A DNA stretch of 64,000 bases. It comes from Macrobrachium rosenbergii. Its lineage: Eukaryota; Arthropoda; Malacostraca; Decapoda; Palaemonidae. The notes below the pieces were generated by a model that saw only the letters and a program-made list of their open reading frames with translations, was not told the origin of the DNA and did not search any database. Positions 24,753-33,500 of the stretch are shown here, piece by piece (position 1 is the first letter of the stretch; each line of letters starts with the position of its first letter). The DNA is taken from positions 80,955,163-81,019,162 of the forward strand of contig NC_089795.1 of NCBI RefSeq assembly GCF_040412425.1, written 5' to 3'. The position numbers were made by a program, and so were the translations under genes.

Positions 24753-27700
24753 CAGTTGAAAAAAATCATGTCACTTTTCAAAAATATGGAGAATAAAAAC
24801 TTTCACTCAAAAATGAATTTGCTGACGACAAAATCAAGATACTGTATACTGGAAAAGTTTCATTGAATTTGGTTCAGTGTTCTTAGAGAAACAAGAATTT
24901 AATATTGAAAATAAGTTTTGAGAAAAGATTAAAAAAGATTATTGCTTATTTTGTACTAACTATGGAACTATGACAGAAAGCTGATTTTTGCACTAAAACT
25001 ATTTTGTTATATAAGAAATATGCCCTGAAATTACAATATAATCAAATGATTAGAACTGTGCTCTCTCTTGGTTTATATGTTAGCTAAAATTTGCATTTAT
25101 GGGGAGTACCAATGCCATAAGACCCCATTATAAAAGTAAATGACTGTTTCTACCTTACAATTGAAGGCGTTTGCTTCAAATTTTTACTACTTATTCTGCA
25201 ACTAATACTGAATAAACACAAGTCTTGTTTCAGTCTTATTGGAGATTTAAGCATTTAGTTTTGAAAAAAAAAAAATTTTTTTCATGAAACGGCAAAAGAA
25301 GAATATTTATGGACGTTCAAGAATCTGGAAACAATCAGGAAATCTTGATAAAGGTATCTCTTATCATTACAACCCGTTTTCTCTATGATGCTACCACCAG
25401 AGAAAATGGGATATTTTCGTGGGTGACAATTATTTTTAAATCTTGTTAACACTTTTACATGCAAAGCAACTGTAACTGTTGAAGGATATCAACTGAAAGT
25501 CTGTATATTCAATATTTAGTATCAGATAATTGCAAAAAGAGCCAGTTAAAAATAAACAAAAAACTGGTGTTGATAAACATAGTACTGAATATTGGAGAAG
25601 TAATGAAATTATTCAGCAATGACTGACCAAGAGAAAAATTAACTCTATTCAAGCCAAGTCAGGATACAAAATGCATTGAAAAGCTTATGAATTATCATTA
25701 CCTCCAACACCATGTGATGTAATGGGCTTCCTCATATTCACTCTCCAGTCTTTTAATTCCCATCTTAGTAGGTCTTGGTTTTTCAATTCTTCCAATGCAA
25801 ACAGGACTCCAGCTGACACTTAGATGTTATTTTTGCTAGGATGGTGTAAAGTACTTGTCCAAGACATCTCCATCTCTCATTCATTATCATCTCGTACATG
25901 AACGTCTGTAATTCCCCTTATAGTATCACTGCTAATTTGATCCTGCCTTCTGACCTTGATGTTATTCTTAAAAATAATCTTAAATTGAAGAAATCTTGTA
26001 GACTGTATCATAGGCAGTTAACACACATCTCAGAATGTGAACAAAACTGTAGTTTGGTCAGACAGTGATCATGCAGTTCATATCTACTGGATAGCAATAT
26101 TAAACATAGAGTCCATTCTTCTAAAATCTGGGTTCCTTATATGGTGGTAAGCTCAGCATTATGAAATGTCTTAATATACAAACCGCAGTAGTAAGTTTGA
26201 TTTAAAAATGTTATTTTGTTTTAAAACTTGTTACCAAGTGTTAGCACTTAACAGCAGGCTTCAGGAATCATGTATGTCTATCTGGTATAATCATAAAGCT
26301 CTTTTTCAGGCTAACTTGTGAAAAAACTTTTGAAGGAGCCGAAGGTAACCTGAAGAGATTATTAGACAAGAGTCGTGCCATATATGAGAGTGGAACAGAA
26401 ATAAGAGAAGTTGATAGTACACCCACTTACCACCACAAAATGTTCTTACACACTGTGTTAACACTTGTTTCACATCTGATAAACAATCGCAACTCTGAAG
26501 AGGTAGCGAGGGTAAGTTTTAACAATAGAGTATTATCTTGAAAGTCTCAACATCTGAAATATTTATTGTGGGAGATTTTTTCTATATGTAAGTACATTAT
26601 GTATGTCCAGAAAATATTGTTTTGCATTGGTAGGTAAACATATCGGAAGATTTTTTGGTTTTCTTGAGTCCTTATCAGGGGATGGAGTGTCATTAACAAG
26701 TAGTCATTTTTAATTTTATACAATAATAGTTAAATCTTCCTTAATTTAGGACATGTACAAAATATAATAATTATATATATTTTTTCCAGTTGTGTCAAGA
26801 TGTGCTTGTCCAGCTGGGAAAAGTGTTAGAAGCCGATGATGATGCTGATAATGAGGTATCTGAGACTTCCCCCACACCGGGTTCTCCACCTAATGGACAT
26901 GTCCAAGACTACAACTTTCAATGGTCAAGATTCCCCTGAAGAGACCCCAGAGAAGAAAGTGATCCCTTTCAGCCTAACCCCTGAAGCAATGGTGGCTGTG
27001 TGTGCAGTGTTGTGTATTTGTACCCAAAGGCTCAAGAAACAAGGTAAACAAAGAGTTCTATGCAGTGTTCTTAAGCTGAAATCTGTGATCTTAATAATTA
27101 CTCAATCTTCATAGAAAATGCAGAATTGCAATGTCAGTTTAGTAGGCAGAATGATTTGTTCCTGAATGAGAGGAAAAAATTGGAGTAAGTAATCTGAGGC
27201 AAACAGCTTATAGTGTTTCCAATCTTTTCATTGCTTTTCAGGTTTATCCCATACAAGCATGGCACAAGCTCTTCTAGTATCTGTGTTATTGACATTAATT
27301 ACTCATGTAACAAGTCGACTAGAACAACGCATTTCCCTTGTTGACCCTTCTTTCCTAACTAGACTGCTGCCAGAACAAGAGAAGGTTAGTAATGTTGATC
27401 ATGCCAAATACATTAAATGTCTTTCCTCGTGAAAATAACTCAGTCCATTCATCTTTATATTATGATATTTTCTGCTTCAGCAAACACCAGTAATAGGTTT
27501 CATACACAATAAATAAAGAAAAAAAAATTTAGCAAACCGTCCTTATTAGCTGCATCCCTGTCGTGCACTATTCTCATTTTTTAAACTTAGAAGCTTCTAC
27601 ATATTACTTGAAAGCCTTTTTTACACCAAATATTCCTTATAACTCCGTACCCTTTGTCTGCTCATAGTTATGAGGATTATGAAAAAATCAGAAGATAAAA

Positions 27701-28587
27701 GTGGTATACACTAGCCAAGTGCATTAATATAGTAGCATTTGTTCATTAATATAGTAGTGTGTTAACTTTCTTCGTGAATCTTGACAAATCCTTAGAAAGC
27801 CTGTGTTGGCACCAAAAGTTCTTGAAGGTACAAAAAAAAAAAAAAAAACACACACAAGCTAAAATTAGTATACTAGATTAACACTGGAACAGTTTTGTAT
27901 GCAATTTGCAGTAAGCTTTCTCAAGTCACTAGAAAGCCTGTAAAAGCTAGATTTTTCAAGTACAGTAACCTATGCTATAGGGTTTGCTCAAACAAAAAAA
28001 TTAGATAAAAATAGATGCTGAGTATTGTATTTTGATGGCATTAAAACCCCTGTTTTTTCCTGTAGTTCATTGTCTATTTTGTAAAAAAATCTCAGTTTAT
28101 AGGCCATCTGTGGCATAATGAAACCAGGTTTATACACATTGTTTCATAACTCATATGGTATTGTGACAGTTGTGGATTATAAGTCCTTGCACCAACCAAA
28201 CCTACTGTTTTCTAACTATTTGCTTTAATAGTTGAATTACCAGTATTATATCTTTTTATATTATGTACTTATCTTTGGTAGTCGTGTCATTAATTTTATC
28301 TATTAAACACATTATTTTCTTTGAAGGTGGAAGAAACTGAAGATAAGAATGGTGATTCCAAAGATATGAAAGATGGAAAAGGAATGGCTGATTCATTAAT
28401 AGACAGTAATAGTGGCAAGAAAAAGATGAAAAATAAACGTAACAACAGGCTTGCAAACCTACGCAGGAGACGCAGATTGAGTGGTGAGGGCCTCAGCATA
28501 AGCGATGGTTAGTGTAACTTGACAATTGATGTTATTTCAGTCGTGCTATCAGGTGGTGGTGGTGCTACCTCAGTATTTCATTGATTG

Positions 28588-28658
<71 letters not shown>

Positions 28659-30485
28659 TGCTCTTACTCAGGCTGTAAATGGGGAGACAAAACTCGCTCT
28701 AATTAAACTTGGTGACATACAAGAAACCAGTTTTTCTGCTTTAAAAGCAGTCTTGGAAAGGTTACAGAATTTTCCTCAAACAACCTTTTGAAAGGTTAGT
28801 TTCTGCTCCATAGGTGAATGGCATCATTGCATTTGTGTGTTTATTACTTAGGTTGATTTTTGTTGTAATTTTCCTATACTTTGTTGATTTTTTTGTAATT
28901 TTCATAAGACATCAAATAATGACAGATTTTACTTTATACATTTAATTTTCTTTTCCCAAATGCAGAAGATGAAAGTGATTCAGAAGGTTCAGAAAATGAT
29001 GATAAAGGAGACAAAGATGATGATGAAATAATCTCTAGTGATGAAGAGGAGGAAGAGGAGGAGTTAGACTTTTCTCAGCTATGTTGTTCAGAAGATGACG
29101 ATGATGATGACACAGATGAGGTGAGAAACCTAGTCAGATGTAGTTATAGTAAATATTTTTTAGAGGAAAGCAGTTGGAAAATTGACTAAAAGCTACTAAC
29201 TCATTTGATTGGCAGTACTGTATGTATATTCTAGTCAATTTTATTCTTTTCTGACTCAGCAGAATTTCGTAGATTTGAACACTTAAGGAATTTCCAAAGC
29301 AGAATTTTTAACCGAATTAGTATCAGTGTCTAAGGTCAAATTACATAATGTTCTTTATATATTACAACATTTTTCATTGAAATTTTAAAGATCCTCCATT
29401 TTTCTTTCTTGGTGTGACTGGAAATACTCATATACAGTATATATAGTTTGTAGTGCTTTTTTTTATTTTCCTGCTTCTAAATTTGATGTTGAGAATAAGG
29501 GGTTCAACTTTACTTTAGTAGTGTAATTCATTGGATATATTTACAGGATGTGAAAATTGAATCAGATCAGTGGGAAGGTCTCACTGCTGGGGAACACCTT
29601 CAGCTTATTGGTCAAGAAGGGATGTTGGCAGCAGTGTTTGTTGCTTGTGATTGGTTGAAACGCGAAGATGAGGTGATTCACCTGTGCATCAAAACTGCAG
29701 ATTCAATGTGGACAGCTACTGCTAAACTTCTCAACCTCTTAAGAGTCGATTTAGAGCACCTAAAGAATTGTAAGCACTCTTTTGAGCCTGTTAATGTTGA
29801 CCAGTTTAGTGCACTGTATTTTAATGTTTTCTGTTCTTGCACTCGAAATACTGTTGTCATTTGGAACAGTAGATGACACTGAAGACAGTTAAACCATTTG
29901 GAACAGTATTTGACACTGAAGACAGTTCACCTTGCCATGCCTAATAGGTTTGAGTACAGCTATACTTTTCAGTTTCAAAAAGCTGTTAAAAGCTGCGTAC
30001 AGATTATAGGATATTTATCAGTCCAGCAGGATTTTCATGGAACCATGCACTATTCAATGCTTTTATTTTCATAATTTTGTTACGTATTAGGGTCATTGAC
30101 TACTGCCATGCTAATTTTTTTCTAATGTCCATGTTTGATAAATTCTAGTATTTCATGGGTCTAACATTTCAGATTCACAGGGTGTTCGTGAAGAAGTGAT
30201 TGATATAGTTCAAAATTCAGTTGAAGGGAAGACCAAGTGTCCAGATGCTATGGTGGAGTGCATGGAAAGTACACCATTACCAGAAGATCTCTTACTGCAT
30301 ACACTGATTCCTACTTACCATGCCAGCACACACAAGTCTCTAAATTTGAAATCTTCAGAATTGGTAAGAAATATCTCTCTCTGTCTGTGTAAATACTGTA
30401 GTAGCTTAGTATGTTTATGACCAGCAACAAAAGGTGGTGGGAGTGAGGATACACTATTTAGAAACATTGAGTTTCTGGTGTAAGA

Positions 30486-30571
<86 letters not shown>

Positions 30572-33500
30572 GATATCATTTTGACAGCCAATCAAAAATT
30601 GCCAAAAATTTCTGTAAGCCTGCTTACAGGTATAAATATAGCATAAGTGTTTCCCTGACATCATTTGCCTTATGATAAATGGTAGAAAGTACTACCAAAA
30701 CATCAAGGAATAAATTGACTTTGGACAGTTGTTATATATGATTTACCTGCTGCCACAAGACACTCATTTGAGGGATTGAGAAGCTGCAGTACAGATTCAA
30801 TGGCATCCAGATGGCCATCTCTTTAATGAAATAATAATAATGGGTTGCAATACCGGAAGTAACATCTTGATATATTTCGACAAAAACCTTTGTCACATCC
30901 CATGAGAGTTAGGAATGTTAACTTAGTGGTTTGGTTAAACAGTATGCTACCCTCCCATCTTGTCAAGCTTGGTCAAGTTCTTTACACAGTAAAAGGTTAG
31001 ATGTATAAGTTCTTTCCTTTCTCTTTTGTCTTCTGGACTTTTAAACTGGATTCCTCTTTGTCCTTTCTGTGGTTGTTTGGGCTGCCCTCCTATTGTTCAT
31101 CCTGCTCCTCCCATATTTCTACTTCTCAGACAAACTGTTCATTTTCCTCATCACATTTTTTTTTTTTATTACTAGTATAACTGAGCTCGATACTTTTAAT
31201 AAGTGTTTGATATGGAAAGCCACAAATCATTGAATGAATATAATCTTATTAAACATAAACAGTTTTTAGCCAGATTTCCTCCCCTTAATTTATTGTATGG
31301 AGTCGTATTAAACTCACTTGTGATAAATCAATCTATCTTGTTATCTTTAACATCTGCACTTTTGCTGTATTTTTTTGCATTATCTTTGTATCGTCTTAAA
31401 TTTTCCATCATTAACAGGTACTCCTACGAGTAGAGAGGCTTTGCAAGTTTGGGAAAGAGATGAGCATTCGATCAGACACTCCTTTGTGGTGTGATGATGC
31501 TGGTGTATACAGTTTTTCCATGGAAGGAGTTGATAATGATAAAATCAAGAACAAAGAAAATGATCAGGTAAGAATTTGGTTTACACTCTGTTAGAACAAA
31601 ATTGCTTTTTAGACTAGGAATGTGAATAATTCTCAAAATTTTGAGATCTGACTTTTATCTTTGGTTCAGAATAGAAGTTAACAAGTGCTTGAGTTTCAGT
31701 TTTTTCATTTTAAACAGTGGTGGAAACAGTTGTTTCAGTTTTTATTGATCTCTCTCTCTCTCTCTAGGAAGGAACAAGTCGTGAATCCTCAGCATCACCA
31801 ACAGAAGAAGAGTTACTGTCTGTTCCTCCAGCAAAGAAAGAATCTAGACGTTTGGCTGGTATGCAGTCTCTTACTGCTCAATGGTTGCAGCACGAGGTGC
31901 GGAACTTGGAAGAACGTACAGCCCGCAGAGCCACTCTTGGGTTGTATCTGGTACCAGATGCTACAGTTCTCATTAACCACCTGACTGCTATTAAGATGTT
32001 GCTCTCAAAACCTACCCATATGATTATCATTCCTCAAACAGGTATCACTGCCATTTTTTACTTTTAAAATATTATGAAAAGTATTTCTTGAAAGGTGTAT
32101 GTTATTATGGGGTCAGTAAATCCTCGGGAAAGGACTGTATATGCAGAATTTTGACAAAAGAGGGTAAAACCAAAATTTATGTAGTAAATACTTACCATTA
32201 TTTTTCCTCAGTCATTGACCTGCTAGATCAACAAAAAAGGGAAAGTCTTGGTGCTCGAGATGCCATTCGTTGGCTGGAGATAAAATTTCGCCATGGATCA
32301 AGATTTATAAGAGCTCAACGGCCACACGAACGGACTCATTTACCACTTATCAAATATCCTAAACGTAAAGATAAGGAGGCATGGTAAGTGTATTGGTTGT
32401 ACTTGCATAGCTCCTTATGAGTAGAGTGTCAGTTTTGTTTATCAAGTTTGTTGTGTGATGATTTTAATTTTAATAACTCACACTGGTGTAGTTAAGTGAA
32501 AATGTAGTAGTGAGAAACAGAGACAACAGTGCATAGTTGCATTGGATGTAATAATATCTCTCCAGCAACTGCACATAGTAAACTAGTCTCAATTTTTATT
32601 TTTTCCAAGTGCACATAGCCTGGGAACCTCTTACTCCTCCCTAAAATAAGCATGAACTTGTTAACCAAAATCTTGAAGAAAATTGTCTGAGACAGTCAAA
32701 GAATTTACAAAGTTGAATCGTAAATAATGTATAAAATATATTAAGGCAACACTGTTCATTATCATAGTAAAACTGAAATGGATACTCAGAGTCATTATCG
32801 GAAGATAAGAACTTTGATAAGTACATATTAGAAAAATTCACATTAAGTAAACCCCTTTTTTTTTACCTTGCTTATTCAGACTGGGGAGTTCCATGCACTG
32901 CACTTGCGCAACTAAAGCATTCATGAATGAATACCACCTCCTCCAATCCCCTCCACATTATTCTGTGTTTTTTCATGAATGCCACCCCTGCCTTCTCCAC
33001 ATAGTATGGATCTTTAAAGTTTTATCATGTAATAAAGGTGTATATTAATTTACCAGATAGTTACACAGACTTGACCACCCCACTACTTCCAACATCAGAG
33101 TAACAGACTACAGTAACATTCAGGTAGGATTGCCTACAGCTAACGGTAATTACATACTTCCATATTGGTAGCTTAAAGAAAATTGCAAAACATCAAATAT
33201 AATGTCAACTTTACATTACCATACATAACCACATTAAATGAATGAAAGTATTAGAAAATTATTAACCAAAAGTTTCACTTCCATATCAAAGTTCAGCGTC
33301 AAGAATGTAAATTTTTTGTTTAAATTCATTCAGTAATTTGTTGAGCATTGAAGTTGGAAATCAATTTTGGAGAATAGTAATAAAAGTTGCTGCCATCTAT
33401 ATACACTGACAATCTACAGAACTGTGAGCAGATCACTCAAAAGTCATGACTGTTGGTGCTTTAAAAGAGGAAGGCCAGGAAATCCTAGAGTATCAAAATT

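Noticed and set aside
28585..28791. ORF downstream of Smg5 exon 8 starting in a CT repeat
   Set aside because: The Leu-Ser run is the microsatellite; the exon 8 to exon 9 phase fits perfectly without it.
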